Shown here piece by piece: positions 1-8,386 of a stretch of DNA of 38,400 nt. Origin of the DNA: an uncultured Cytophagales bacterium. GTDB lineage: Bacteria > Bacteroidota > Bacteroidia > Cytophagales > Thermonemataceae. A program made the position numbers and the translations under genes. Position 1 is the first letter of the stretch. Each line of letters starts with the position of its first letter. The stretch spans positions 1 to 38,400 of the forward strand of contig CALEMF010000083.1 of the NCBI GenBank assembly GCA_937911505.1, written 5' to 3'. The notes beneath the pieces are model-generated. The model was given only the letters and a program-made list of their open reading frames with translations. It was not told where the DNA came from and searched no databases.

Positions 1-1514
1 GCATAGTAAGGCGAGAGCTGGGAGTTGTAGATTGCTTTATTCTCTTCCAGCATCTTCTCTTTTTCTGCCTTCTCTATGGTTTGGCCTTTGGCCTCAGCGG
101 TGGCTACTTTTATTTGCAGTAAGGTATTGGCTGCGGCTGTACCGCTCATTACCGCCATTTGTGCAGAAGGCCAAGCGTAAATAAGGCGTGGATCGTAGGC
201 TTTCCCACACATTGCATAGTTACCCGCGCCGTAAGAGTTACCTATTAGAATGGTAAACTTGGGGACTACCGAATTGGCCATAGCGTTTACCATCTTGGCG
301 CCATCTATAATAATGCCTCCTTGCTCTGACTTACTCCCTACCATAAAGCCGGTAACATCTTGTAGAAAAACCAACGGAATCTTCTGTTGGTTGCAGTTCA
401 TAATGAAGCGCGCCGCTTTATCGGCCGAATCGGAGTAGATTACCCCGCCCATTTGCATTTCTCCCTTCTTGGTTTTTACTACTTTGCGTTGGTTGGCTAT
501 AATGCCTACTGCCCACCCGTCAATACGTGCTGTACCGCAGAGCAGTGTTTGCCCGTAAAGCGCTTTGTACTCGTCGAATTCGGAGTTATCTACCAAGCGA
601 TGGATAATCTCCAACATATCGTAAGGCTTCACCCGATCTGCGGGCTGTAGACCGTAAATTTCTTCTTGTTTTTTAGCAGGAAGAGCCGCTACGTTTCTGT
701 TGAAACCTGCTTGGGTGAAGTCGCCTATCTTATCGAAGATATTTTTGACGGCTTCTAGGCAAGCCTCGTCGCTGGGATATTTATTGTCTGTAACGCCAGA
801 AATTTCACAGTGGGTTACTGCGCCTCCTAGTGTTTCATTGTCTACGTCTTCGCCAATGGCCGATTTTACCAAGTAAGAGCCTGCTAAAAAGACCGAACCC
901 GTACCTTCTACAATCAAGGCTTCGTCAGACATAATGGGTAGGTAAGCCCCACCCGCTACACAACTTCCCATAATAGCGGCAATCTGAATGATGCCCTCAG
1001 AAGACATCACGGCGTTGTTACGGAAAATACGCCCAAAGTGCTCCTTGTCAGGGAATACCTCTGCCTGCATAGGGAGGAACACCCCTGCGCTGTCTACCAG
1101 ATAGATGATGGGCAGGCGATTCTCAATCGCAATCTCTTGTGCTCTTAGGTTTTTTTTAGCGGTAATAGGAAACCAAGCACCTGCCTTTACGGTGGCATCG
1201 TTGGCTACTACCATACAAAGCCGCTTCCGAACGTACCCCATTTTTACCACTACCCCACCAGAAGGGCAGCCGCCCACTTCATTGTACATATCTTCTCCTG
1301 CAAAGTCGCCAATTTCGAGTGCTGGGGTGGCTTCATCGAAGAGGTAATCTATCCGCTCTCTGGCGGTCATTTTACCCTTTTTTTTGTGGGAAGCGATTTT
1401 CTTTTCGCCACCTCCTTGTGCAACTTTTTGGTGTTTTTGATGCAGTTGAAATACCAACTGCTTCATAATATCTTCATTTTTATTGAATTCGACGTCAATC
1501 TTCTCTTTTTGCAT
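1..1514 (-). CDS. Acyl-CoA carboxylase beta (carboxyltransferase) subunit, C-terminus cut by window edge
   Basis: The protein is a carboxyltransferase of the propionyl-/methylcrotonyl-CoA carboxylase beta type. It moves the carboxyl group from carboxybiotin to an acyl-CoA in the cytoplasm and needs a biotinylated alpha partner that is not in this window. Translating the minus strand from the ATG at 1514 gives about 504 residues before the edge. Visible family motifs are GKMTARERIDYLFDE near the start, the glycine-rich GSCVAGGAYLPIMSDEA region (N-terminal crotonase fold), and GNSYGAGNYAMCGKAYDPRL in the C-terminal fold. Both acyl-CoA and biotin sites are therefore present, and only a few tens of residues should be missing. 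The exact acyl-CoA substrate cannot be told from sequence alone. The start is the first ATG in frame. It lies about 150 bp downstream of a SnoaL-like gene, with a terminator hairpin between them, so it is probably a separate transcript. Confidence 0.93.
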   Translation of the reverse strand, partial: MQKEKIDVEFNKNEDIMKQLVFQLHQKHQKVAQGGGEKKIASHKKKGKMTARERIDYLFDEATPALEIGDFAGEDMYNEVGGCPSGGVVVKMGYVRKRLCMVVANDATVKAGAWFPITAKKNLRAQEIAIENRLPIIYLVDSAGVFLPMQAEVFPDKEHFGRIFRNNAVMSSEGIIQIAAIMGSCVAGGAYLPIMSDEALIVEGTGSVFLAGSYLVKSAIGEDVDNETLGGAVTHCEISGVTDNKYPSDEACLEAVKNIFDKIGDFTQAGFNRNVAALPAKKQEEIYGLQPADRVKPYDMLEIIHRLVDNSEFDEYKALYGQTLLCGTARIDGWAVGIIANQRKVVKTKKGEMQMGGVIYSDSADKAARFIMNCNQQKIPLVFLQDVTGFMVGSKSEQGGIIIDGAKMVNAMANSVVPKFTILIGNSYGAGNYAMCGKAYDPRLIYAWPSAQMAVMSGTAAANTLLQIKVATAEAKGQTIEKAEKEKMLEENKAIYNSQLSPYY

Positions 1515-1599
1515 GCGGGCTTTGAAGGTTATAGGAAAAGTAATACTACAAATAAAAAAAATTATAAGGAAAATAGGAATTAATTGACAAGCATAATGT

Positions 1600-1633
1600 A
1601 AAAGCGGTTCGAGACTTTACTCGAACCGCTTTT
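1600..1633 (-). terminator. Perfect 14-bp hairpin, likely terminator of the SnoaL-like gene
   Basis: Arms 1600-1613 and 1620-1633 are perfectly complementary over 14 bp (core AGCGGTTCGAG / CTCGAACCGCT) around a 6-base loop, and the stem ends in an A4/T4 pair. It sits 29 bp past the stop of the leftward SnoaL-like gene and before the leftward carboxylase gene, so it most likely ends the SnoaL transcript and insulates the carboxylase. Confidence 0.75.
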
Positions 1634-1661
1634 GCTTATACACCCTGTTAGTGATAATTCT

Positions 1662-2468
1662 TTAGAATTTTCCGTTTTGATTCTTCCATTCAGCCTTTGG
1701 TGGAATTATTTCTAAAACATCCCAATGTTCAGCAAGTTTTCCATTTTCAAGTCTGAACAAATCGTAGTAGGCGTGTTGTTGCTCTTTGAAGGCTCCTTCA
1801 CTCACTACAAGAACGAAATTACCTTCACCCAAAACCTTATGGATTTTATCGTACTTGATTGGTGTCCCTTGTTGTTTCATGTGTTCAAAAGCCTGCCTTA
1901 GAGCGGCTACACCATCTCCAATATTGGGATTATGTTGGAGGTAGTTTTCTCCGTCAAAATAGTTTTCTAGCTTATGCATATGACCGTTCACCAGAATTTC
2001 TTCGACAAAGCTTTTTGCTATCTTTTTGTTCTCTTCTGTTTTATGTTGATCCTTGATTTCAGTACTACCATCAATTAAGGTTCGACCACTAGGGTTTGGT
2101 TTTTCAGGTTTGGGCTGAAGGTTATCCCAGTGTTCTACTATTTTACCATCCTCAAATCTGAATATATCGAAAGTTACTGCTGGAAAGAAAAGCTTATGTA
2201 CACTGTGCGTGAAAACATACGCTCCCTCTTGAAATACCCTAACCATATTCAGGGTGGGGTTGGGGGGAATCATCTTTACAAACTCACCAAAACCTTCTGG
2301 TCCGTCAGCAATACCCAAGTTGTGTTGAATGTACTTATTGGGGTGCACATAGTTTTGTGATGGTTTTTGATCTTTTGTTTCAATACTCTTGAGCAGCGCC
2401 ACTACTTTCTCTTTGTTTGTCACTTCTTTTTTCTCCATTGTCTTTGAAATTTTATTTTGATAAGACAA
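1662..2468 (-). CDS. Tandem SnoaL-like (NTF2-fold) protein
   Basis: This 268-residue protein holds two consecutive SnoaL-like domains of the NTF2 fold, roughly residues 15-115 and 145-255. Each has the same landmarks: an N-terminal helix, a 'YxQHN' turn (KYIQHNLGIADG and NYLQHNPNIGDG), a central strand pair, and a closing 'FDIFRFEDGKIVEHWD' or 'YDLFRLENGKLAEHWD' strand. Family members are small cytoplasmic proteins, often annotated as aldol-condensation-like or polyketide-cyclase-like enzymes; the actual reaction is unknown. There is no signal peptide. An alternative start is the Met at residue 11 (2438). An AraC-type regulator lies 73 bp upstream on the same strand and is the obvious candidate to control it. 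Confidence 0.8.
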   Translation of the reverse strand: MSYQNKISKTMEKKEVTNKEKVVALLKSIETKDQKPSQNYVHPNKYIQHNLGIADGPEGFGEFVKMIPPNPTLNMVRVFQEGAYVFTHSVHKLFFPAVTFDIFRFEDGKIVEHWDNLQPKPEKPNPSGRTLIDGSTEIKDQHKTEENKKIAKSFVEEILVNGHMHKLENYFDGENYLQHNPNIGDGVAALRQAFEHMKQQGTPIKYDKIHKVLGEGNFVLVVSEGAFKEQQHAYYDLFRLENGKLAEHWDVLEIIPPKAEWKNQNGKF

Positions 2469-2541
2469 AGTTGCATTGATTTAACGGATAAGGAGTGATA
2501 AGAATCTCCGCTTTGAGGGTAGATTTAATCCAATACTAATT

Positions 2542-3411
2542 TTAACGTAAGTTAAATTCCTTAAACTCGAAAGGAGTCATTTGTTGATGATTTTTGAAAA
2601 ATTTGATAAAATTGGTTGGCTCATCAAAGCCTAGTGTATAACCAATCTCTTTTATACTTTTATTTGTATGTACAATTAATCTTTTGGCTTCCAGTAAAAC
2701 TCTTTCATCAATCACTTGCTTTGGTGATTTCCCTAAAACCTTTTTGGTAGCTTGATTCAACTTTTTTGGTGTGATGTAGAGTTGATTCGCATATGCTTTT
2801 ACAGTCTTTTGTTTTTTAAACTGACTCTCTAGAAGTTCTTTAAAAGAGACAACATAATCAAAATGAATATCTTTTTTTACCTGGATAAAATCTTGATTTT
2901 TTCTTTCCCTCTCTGAAAAAAGTAATAAGGTGTGTAGTAAACTTTTTAAAACGCTCCCTTGATAATGATTACCCTTTGAACTGAACTCAGCTCTCATCAA
3001 GTTGAACATTCGTCCAAAGGCTTGTGGAGATTTTGAAATATTTATTTTTGGAATGGAAAGAAAATCGTTGAAAAGAATGCAATCTCTTAAAAACTTTATG
3101 TCATCTTGCGTTTGGCAAAAGAAATTTTCGGTGAAAAGTATTGCGTAGCCTTGAGGATCACTCTTTTTATCGAATTTTTGGACAATACTCTTATTCAAAA
3201 ATAATACTGTATTAGGCGCGATATTGACAGGTTCAAAGTCTATCAAGTGGGTTAAATTACCTTTGATAAACCATAAAATCTGGTAAAAGTCGGTGCGGTG
3301 AGGTATTGTCATCATCTTACCGCATTTAATGTAGAGGTCTTTTATAGGTAGAATTTCAAATTCTTGTTGTAGATCTAGTTTGAACTTATAGCTTTTAATT
3401 TCCTCTATCAT
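2542..3411 (-). CDS. AraC-family transcriptional regulator
   Basis: A 289-residue regulator. The N-terminal ~170 residues look like the cupin-type sensing domain of AraC proteins (for example PHRTDFYQILWF, a typical metal-free cupin strand). The C-terminal ~100 residues hold two helix-turn-helix motifs, including VKAYANQLYITPKKLNQATK for the first and KSIKEIGYTLGFDEPTNFIKFF followed by TPFEF for the second, the hallmark AraC signature. It is cytoplasmic and DNA-binding. It is transcribed with, and 73 bp ahead of, the tandem SnoaL-like gene, which suggests local control of that gene. The ligand is unknown. Confidence 0.9.
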   Translation of the reverse strand: MIEEIKSYKFKLDLQQEFEILPIKDLYIKCGKMMTIPHRTDFYQILWFIKGNLTHLIDFEPVNIAPNTVLFLNKSIVQKFDKKSDPQGYAILFTENFFCQTQDDIKFLRDCILFNDFLSIPKINISKSPQAFGRMFNLMRAEFSSKGNHYQGSVLKSLLHTLLLFSERERKNQDFIQVKKDIHFDYVVSFKELLESQFKKQKTVKAYANQLYITPKKLNQATKKVLGKSPKQVIDERVLLEAKRLIVHTNKSIKEIGYTLGFDEPTNFIKFFKNHQQMTPFEFKEFNLR

Positions 3412-3471
3412 GTACTGCCTTGTTCAAAATATCACCAACACATTTTTACACTCAAGATTAATAGTATGGGC

Positions 3472-5334
3472 TTAATAAGCACGTTCCAGTTTACCTTCCA
3501 TGAAGTTGAGGAAAGCACGGTTGACCACCTGATTTCCACCTTTAGTAGGATAGTTTCCTGTAAAGTACCAGTCGCCTGGATGCTCAGGGCAAGCTTTGTG
3601 GAGGTCTTCTACACTTTGGAAGATCACCTCTACGGCTGCCTTGACGTCTTGATGGCGAATGATTTCAGCAATTTTATGAGAAATTTCTTCTGGTGTAAAG
3701 GTGTCGTATAGCCGCTGTACGTAATTTTCCTTTTCGAGGTTTTCTTCTACTGCACATTGCTCGTAAATATCTTCTAGGAGATTCTCTAGCCCTCTTTCCT
3801 TGGCCAAGGCTACTGCTGCTCTAAAGGCTACAAACTCTTTCAGCCGCGACATATCAATACCATAACAATCTGGATAGCGAATCTGTGGTGCAGAAGAAAC
3901 GATGATGATTTTTTTAGGGGAGAGGCGATCGAGCATACGTAAAATACTCTTTTCCAAGGTGGTTCCCCGTACAATGGAATCGTCAATGACAACCAAGGTG
4001 TCCACATTTTTCTTTACTACTTCGTAGGTAGTATCGTATACGTGCGCTACAAGGTCGTTGCGTTGTGCGCCATCTGTAATAAAGGTACGTAATTTGGCAT
4101 CCTTAATCACCAGTTTCTCTACACGTGGTTTAAAAGAAAGTAACCGTTCTAAGTCTTCGTGGGCGAGGTTCCCTTTTTCAATGGCTTCTACCCGGCGTCG
4201 AATAAGGTGTTCTTCTAGTCCCTTCATCATGCCTAAGAAAGACGTTTCGGCGGTATTGGGTATGTAGGAGAAAACCGTATGCTCAAGGTCATAGTCAATG
4301 GCTTCTAGTATGCGCGGTACAAGGCGTCTGCCTAAAGCCTTGCGCTCTTCGTATATTTTGGGATCAGAGCCACGAGAAAAGTAAATGCGTTCAAAACTAC
4401 AAGCCGATCTTTGCGTAGGGGTAGTGAAGGGGAGCTCTTCAAAATCACCATTTTTATGAATCATCAACATGTTGCCTGGTGATAGTTCTACGATGTCATC
4501 GTAGTTGATGTTAAAAGCGGTTTTAATGGCAGGCTTTTCGGAAGCTACCACCACCACTTCTTCATTGGCAAAGTAATAAACGGGTCGGATACCAGCCGGG
4601 TCACGGGCTACAAACGCGGCGCCATAGCCAGTAATACCCGCCATGGCATAGCCACCATCAAAGTCTTTACAAGAGCGCTGAATGACGTTTTGGAGGTCAA
4701 TTTTTTCTTCGATTACCTGCGACATCTCTTGCTTAGAGCACTGCCCCTTGTATTGTTCATAAATCCGCTCATTCTCTTCATCTAGAAAGTGACCGATCTT
4801 TTCTAATACGGTAACGGTATCGATTTTTTCTTTAGGGTGTTGCCCTAAGCTGATGAGCTTCTCGAAGAGCTCATCTACATTGGTCATGTTAAAGTTGCCC
4901 GCTAAGACGAGGTTACGACTGCGCCAATTACTTTGGCGCAACATAGGGTGGCAGTTTTCTATAGCGTTGATGCCGTGTGTCCCGTAGCGTAAGTGTCCTA
5001 AAATGACTTCACCCGTAAAAGCCACATGTTCTTTCAACCACTGCGCATTCAACTGCTTGTTAGGGTAGTCTTTAACTGATTTGCTAAATTTTTTTGTGAT
5101 TTTCTTAAATATCTTCTCAATCGCATCATTATCGGTAGAGCGGTAGCGGCTGATGTAGCGGCTGCCAGGAGACACATCCTGTTTGACCACTGCTATCCCT
5201 GCGCCGTCTTGTCCTCTATTACGTTGCTTTTCCATCAGAATGTACATTTTCTGCAAGCCATACAACGCAGAGCCATAGTGATCAATGTAGTGTTGGTAAG
5301 GTTTTCTTAGTCGCACGAGCGCAATACCGCACAT
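3472..5334 (-). CDS. Amidophosphoribosyltransferase-type protein, long PurF form
   Basis: The protein has the PurF architecture: an N-terminal class II glutamine amidotransferase (nucleophile Cys2 in MCGIALV, RNRGQDGAGI at 38-47, GHLRYGTHG at 113-121, GNFNMTNVDEL near 146) followed by a phosphoribosyltransferase domain with an intact PRPP motif VVIDDSIVRGTT at about 448-459. The expected reaction is the first step of purine synthesis: PRPP plus glutamine to phosphoribosylamine. At 620 residues it is clearly longer than the usual ~470-510. It has an extended linker between the domains (around 165-215), an insertion at about 355-415, and a C-terminal extension of about 100 residues. Bacteroidota commonly carry such a long paralog beside a canonical PurF, so its exact role is uncertain. 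It stands alone between other leftward and rightward genes; a TAnnTTTG-like -10 box is visible on the minus strand at 5409-5416 without a clear upstream element. Confidence 0.85.
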   Translation of the reverse strand: MCGIALVRLRKPYQHYIDHYGSALYGLQKMYILMEKQRNRGQDGAGIAVVKQDVSPGSRYISRYRSTDNDAIEKIFKKITKKFSKSVKDYPNKQLNAQWLKEHVAFTGEVILGHLRYGTHGINAIENCHPMLRQSNWRSRNLVLAGNFNMTNVDELFEKLISLGQHPKEKIDTVTVLEKIGHFLDEENERIYEQYKGQCSKQEMSQVIEEKIDLQNVIQRSCKDFDGGYAMAGITGYGAAFVARDPAGIRPVYYFANEEVVVVASEKPAIKTAFNINYDDIVELSPGNMLMIHKNGDFEELPFTTPTQRSACSFERIYFSRGSDPKIYEERKALGRRLVPRILEAIDYDLEHTVFSYIPNTAETSFLGMMKGLEEHLIRRRVEAIEKGNLAHEDLERLLSFKPRVEKLVIKDAKLRTFITDGAQRNDLVAHVYDTTYEVVKKNVDTLVVIDDSIVRGTTLEKSILRMLDRLSPKKIIIVSSAPQIRYPDCYGIDMSRLKEFVAFRAAVALAKERGLENLLEDIYEQCAVEENLEKENYVQRLYDTFTPEEISHKIAEIIRHQDVKAAVEVIFQSVEDLHKACPEHPGDWYFTGNYPTKGGNQVVNRAFLNFMEGKLERAY

Positions 5335-5510
5335 AGTATAACTGTTTATTGATTCAAAACAACATAAGTAGAAAATGAAGGAATTAGTTCACTTTTTCTA
5401 ACGTCTGGCAAACTTATAAAAAATCCTGTATAGAAGTATTACTACTATGAATTTCTGTTATTAAGTTGTACATTGAGGCTATACTACTTATACCTCTTGT
5501 CCAATAAATT

Positions 5511-6878
5511 ATGAAGCAACAAACCCTAGAGAAATTTAGGTCACTTTTCCTGAGCGCCGAAGGATATGAAGTGGCTTTGGAAATGGCCAAAGCTGACCCT
5601 CAATTGGAGAAACTAGTAACCCTCACTAAGCAGCGGTTTGATAGTGCTTTCCCCAAACACCAGCTAGCGACAGTCATTAAAGATGAGAAGTTTACCTTAG
5701 AGGGAGCGAAACTGGATAAGTTCCCAGAAGAAATCTGTGATCTTATTCATTTAAAAGAGTTGGGCATAGGTGGCAATCAAATTCAGCACCTTCCTGATCT
5801 ATTGATGCGTCTTACACACCTTAGGGAACTGCAACTGAATGGCAACCAGCTTAAAAACTTACCAAAAAATATAGGGAAATTACAGAAGCTTACTGATCTT
5901 CACTTGGAGGGAAATCAGCTCACCCAACTGCCTACTACCTTTAAACAGTTGAAGAGCCTGGAAACCTTACGCTTAAACAACAACTACTTTAGAAACCTGC
6001 CCACTAGTGTAGGTAACTTATCACAACTAATCCAACTCAACTTATCAAATAATCAATTACAGCAGATACCTACCAATCTGAGTAAGTTAACACGCCTTAC
6101 TGTATTAGATTTAGATGAAAATCAACTGAGTAAATTACCTCAGTCTATTGGAGAGTTAAGCAGTTTACATTACCTAAGACTAGGGAATAATCGCTTAGAA
6201 AAATTACCTACCTCTATGGGCGCACTCATTAACTTAGAAGGGGTAGATTTGAACCACAACCAACTTAAGCGGCTGCCAGATGAGGTAGGCCAATGGAAAA
6301 AGCTTACCGAACTAGCACTAGATAGGAATATTCTAGAAACACTACCTACTTCTATTGGGCGTTTAAAGTGTCTTACTAAATTGGCGCTTAACCATAATCG
6401 CTTGGTGCAGCTACCACGTAGTATTGGCAACCTTTCCTTATTGAGAGTACTGTCGGCTATCTCTAACGAAATTATTTCTCTTCCAAACAGTGTGGGGCGT
6501 TTGGTTGCGCTACGTACGCTTTTTCTGGTCAATAATCGGTTACAGAAGCTACCAGACTCTATCGGAAAATTAGAATCGCTTATTTATTTATATTTAGACA
6601 ATAATGCACTTGGTAGTATACCTGCCTCCATTGGAGACTTAGCACATTTAAAGCGCCTGAGCCTAAGTGGCAATCGACTTATACAGCTACCTACTACTTT
6701 AGGAAATTTACAAAACCTACAGTACCTTGATGTGGGTAATAATAACCTTCGTTCTTTACCTCAGCAACTCAATCGACTGAAGCAACTCAAGTATCTGAAG
6801 CTTCGTATGAATCCGCTTTCCCTAAAGCAGATCAAGGCTATAAGCGCTTTACTACCAAATTGTAAGGTGGAGTTTTAA
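5511..6878 (+). CDS. Leucine-rich repeat protein, 16 exact 23-residue repeats
   Basis: A 455-residue protein made of an N-terminal region of about 77 residues (the last part a half repeat, FTLEGAKLDKFPEEICD) and then sixteen gapless 23-residue leucine-rich repeats from residue 78 to 445, closed by a short tail. The repeat consensus is LxxLxxLxLxxNxLxxLPxxIGx, the 'typical/LPxxIG' subtype found in ROCO, PIRL and many bacterial proteins. Repeat 11 is the least regular in its LxL strand. No signal peptide, GTPase or kinase domain is present, so it is probably a cytoplasmic protein-protein interaction scaffold. Its partner is unknown. It is convergent with the SDR gene, the stops being 14 bp apart. 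Confidence 0.9.
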   Translation: MKQQTLEKFRSLFLSAEGYEVALEMAKADPQLEKLVTLTKQRFDSAFPKHQLATVIKDEKFTLEGAKLDKFPEEICDLIHLKELGIGGNQIQHLPDLLMRLTHLRELQLNGNQLKNLPKNIGKLQKLTDLHLEGNQLTQLPTTFKQLKSLETLRLNNNYFRNLPTSVGNLSQLIQLNLSNNQLQQIPTNLSKLTRLTVLDLDENQLSKLPQSIGELSSLHYLRLGNNRLEKLPTSMGALINLEGVDLNHNQLKRLPDEVGQWKKLTELALDRNILETLPTSIGRLKCLTKLALNHNRLVQLPRSIGNLSLLRVLSAISNEIISLPNSVGRLVALRTLFLVNNRLQKLPDSIGKLESLIYLYLDNNALGSIPASIGDLAHLKRLSLSGNRLIQLPTTLGNLQNLQYLDVGNNNLRSLPQQLNRLKQLKYLKLRMNPLSLKQIKAISALLPNCKVEF

Positions 6879-6892
6879 GACCTACTCACTCC

Positions 6893-7720
6893 TTAGCTTT
6901 TTACTTGCGACATAATAATTTTATCAAAAATACTATCTCCTAAATATTTACGGATAAACATCATGGGCTTAGCGTATTTTCCCGCTACATACCGTGTTTT
7001 AGGCTTTTGAGCGCGTACTGCCTTGGTAATAAGCTTAGCAATGACTGTTGCTGGTGAGCTATCACCCTGCTCGTATGATTTTTTAGTAGCATTGGCTAGC
7101 GCATTGGCCATTTGACTGTAAGGGCCTTCCCCTGAGCGATCTAATAACGGCTGTAGCATAACATCTCCAAACTCTGTTTCGATAACGCCAGGCTCTATAA
7201 TAACTACCTCTATGTTGAACTGCTTTAATTCTAGGCGAAGGCAGTCAGACCAACCTTCTAAGGCGTGTTTGGTAGCATGGTACCAAGCCCCTAGTGGGGT
7301 GTACATTTTACCACCCATAGAAGAAAGATTGATAATTTTACCTGCTTTTTGGCTTCTCATATAGGGAAGTACCAGTTGGGTGAGCCGAGCCAACCCGAAA
7401 AGATTTACCTCAAACTGCCTTCTGGCATCTTCAATCTTGGTGTCTTCCATGGCCCCATAGATGGCATAGCCCGCATTGTTGACAAGTACATCTACGCCAC
7501 CGTGTTCTTTTTCGATAGTAGCTACTACCTGTTGTATCTCTTCCTCTTTAGTGATGTCCATCTTGAGCGGTGTAGCGCCTAAGGCTTTTAGGTCATCCAT
7601 TTTCTCTACACGCCTTGCGGCGGTGTAGACAGTGTGGCCTTCTTCAAGAAGTTGCTTGGCAGTGGCTTTCCCAATACCAGAAGAAGCGCCCGTTACGAGT
7701 ATTACTTGTTTCTTTTGCAT
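6893..7720 (-). CDS. Short-chain dehydrogenase/reductase (SDR)
   Basis: A classical SDR of 275 residues, a cytoplasmic NAD(P)-dependent oxidoreductase of unknown substrate. Visible motifs: cofactor-binding TGASSGIG at 10-17, NNAG at 81-84, catalytic Ser in NLSS at about 133-134, and the YxxxK pair Tyr147/Lys151 (WYHATK). The Arg-Arg after the second strand (AARRVEK, 35-40) suggests NADPH preference. It lies 48 bp downstream of a TetR-family gene on the same strand, with a 16-bp palindrome directly before its start that matches one at the TetR promoter. It is therefore probably the regulated target of that repressor. Confidence 0.92.
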   Translation of the reverse strand: MQKKQVILVTGASSGIGKATAKQLLEEGHTVYTAARRVEKMDDLKALGATPLKMDITKEEEIQQVVATIEKEHGGVDVLVNNAGYAIYGAMEDTKIEDARRQFEVNLFGLARLTQLVLPYMRSQKAGKIINLSSMGGKMYTPLGAWYHATKHALEGWSDCLRLELKQFNIEVVIIEPGVIETEFGDVMLQPLLDRSGEGPYSQMANALANATKKSYEQGDSSPATVIAKLITKAVRAQKPKTRYVAGKYAKPMMFIRKYLGDSIFDKIIMSQVKS

Positions 7721-7734
7721 GATTTTTATTTTAT

Positions 7735-7750
7735 GTGAGTACTTACTTAC
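7735..7750. promoter_or_regulatory. Putative TetR operator in front of the SDR gene
   Basis: GTGAGTACTTACTTAC is an imperfect inverted repeat (half sites GTgAGTA / TACTtAC) located 15 bp upstream of the SDR start codon. It differs by one base from the 16-mer at 8298-8313 at the TetR promoter. Two near-identical palindromes, one ahead of each gene of the pair, fit a single repressor binding both. Confidence 0.6.
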
Positions 7751-7768
7751 TTTATAGGTAAAAAAAAT

Positions 7769-8290
7769 TTAGAGTTGATACTTCTTATACATGAATGCTC
7801 TGAAGGCTACCTGATCGATTACTTGTTCTTTAATAAGCGCAGCAGCAATGCCATCTAGATAAAACTCAAAAAGGGTAGCCTCATATGCAGGTGTTGCATA
7901 GCCAAGTTGCGTAAAAGCACGGGTAAGCGCTTCTAATACAGGTTTCATCTTTTCAGGATTATCGTAGGCTTTTTCCCACTTAAGCTTGAAAAGAAGTTTC
8001 CAGAAGTCAAATTCTGCTTTCTCTACCTCAAAAGGAACGTTTATCGCCTTTCTGAGCAAGACCTTCGGGTCTTTTTCCCACAAAATAGGGGTGAAAAGCT
8101 GCTCTATACGCGCCTCTGCGGTCTGCATAATGGCTTCCAGCAGCCCTTCTTTGCTACTATAATGCCTAAAAATCAACCCTTCCGATACGCCTGCCTTCTT
8201 GGCTACCTTACTGGTAGAGGTAGCATTGTAGCCTTCATTGGCAAAGAGGGTAAGGGCAGCCTTGACGATTTTTTCTTGCTTCTCTGTCAT
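7769..8290 (-). CDS. TetR-family transcriptional repressor
   Basis: A 173-residue TetR-type regulator. The N-terminal helix-turn-helix spans about residues 5-50 (KAALTLFANEGYNATS followed by VAKKAGVSEGLIFRHYSSKE), the characteristic TetR signature. The C-terminal helical domain is the ligand/dimer part and carries no recognisable specificity. The start ATG at 8290 lies 23 bp downstream of a good -10 box, and a palindrome overlaps the expected transcription start, indicating autorepression. It forms a likely two-gene operon with the SDR downstream. Confidence 0.92.
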   Translation of the reverse strand: MTEKQEKIVKAALTLFANEGYNATSTSKVAKKAGVSEGLIFRHYSSKEGLLEAIMQTAEARIEQLFTPILWEKDPKVLLRKAINVPFEVEKAEFDFWKLLFKLKWEKAYDNPEKMKPVLEALTRAFTQLGYATPAYEATLFEFYLDGIAAALIKEQVIDQVAFRAFMYKKYQL

Positions 8291-8297
8291 GTTATAA

Positions 8298-8313
8298 GTG
8301 AGTAATTACTTAC
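8298..8313. promoter_or_regulatory. Putative TetR operator at its own promoter
   Basis: GTGAGTAATTACTTAC contains a perfect 10-bp palindrome (AGTAATTACT) extended to 16 bp with one G/T imperfection. It abuts the -10 box on its downstream side and covers the expected start site 8 bp before the ATG, as expected for autorepression. It pairs with the near-identical site at 7735-7750. Confidence 0.65.
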
Positions 8314-8343
8314 AAAAGTAGAAAGAAAAATGAATATTACCAA
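8313..8343 (-). promoter_or_regulatory. Promoter of the TetR-SDR operon
   Basis: On the minus strand TTG (8343-8341), a 20-base spacer, then TACTTTTG (8320-8313) matches the Bacteroidota promoter form TTG / TAnnTTTG exactly in elements and spacing. The TetR start codon follows after 22 bases. Confidence 0.6.
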
Positions 8344-8386
8344 TTTCTACGAAAAAAGTACATTTTACCTTTTAGGTAATCCTCGA

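Noticed and set aside
250..1583. Plus-strand open frames of 60-90 codons in the first 1.6 kb
   Set aside because: They lie opposite the carboxylase gene, whose minus-strand translation has strong family motifs throughout.
5961..6800. 69-bp periodic repeats considered as DNA repeats or a CRISPR-like array
   Set aside because: The period is that of 23-codon leucine-rich repeats in an open frame; spacers and repeats are not separable.
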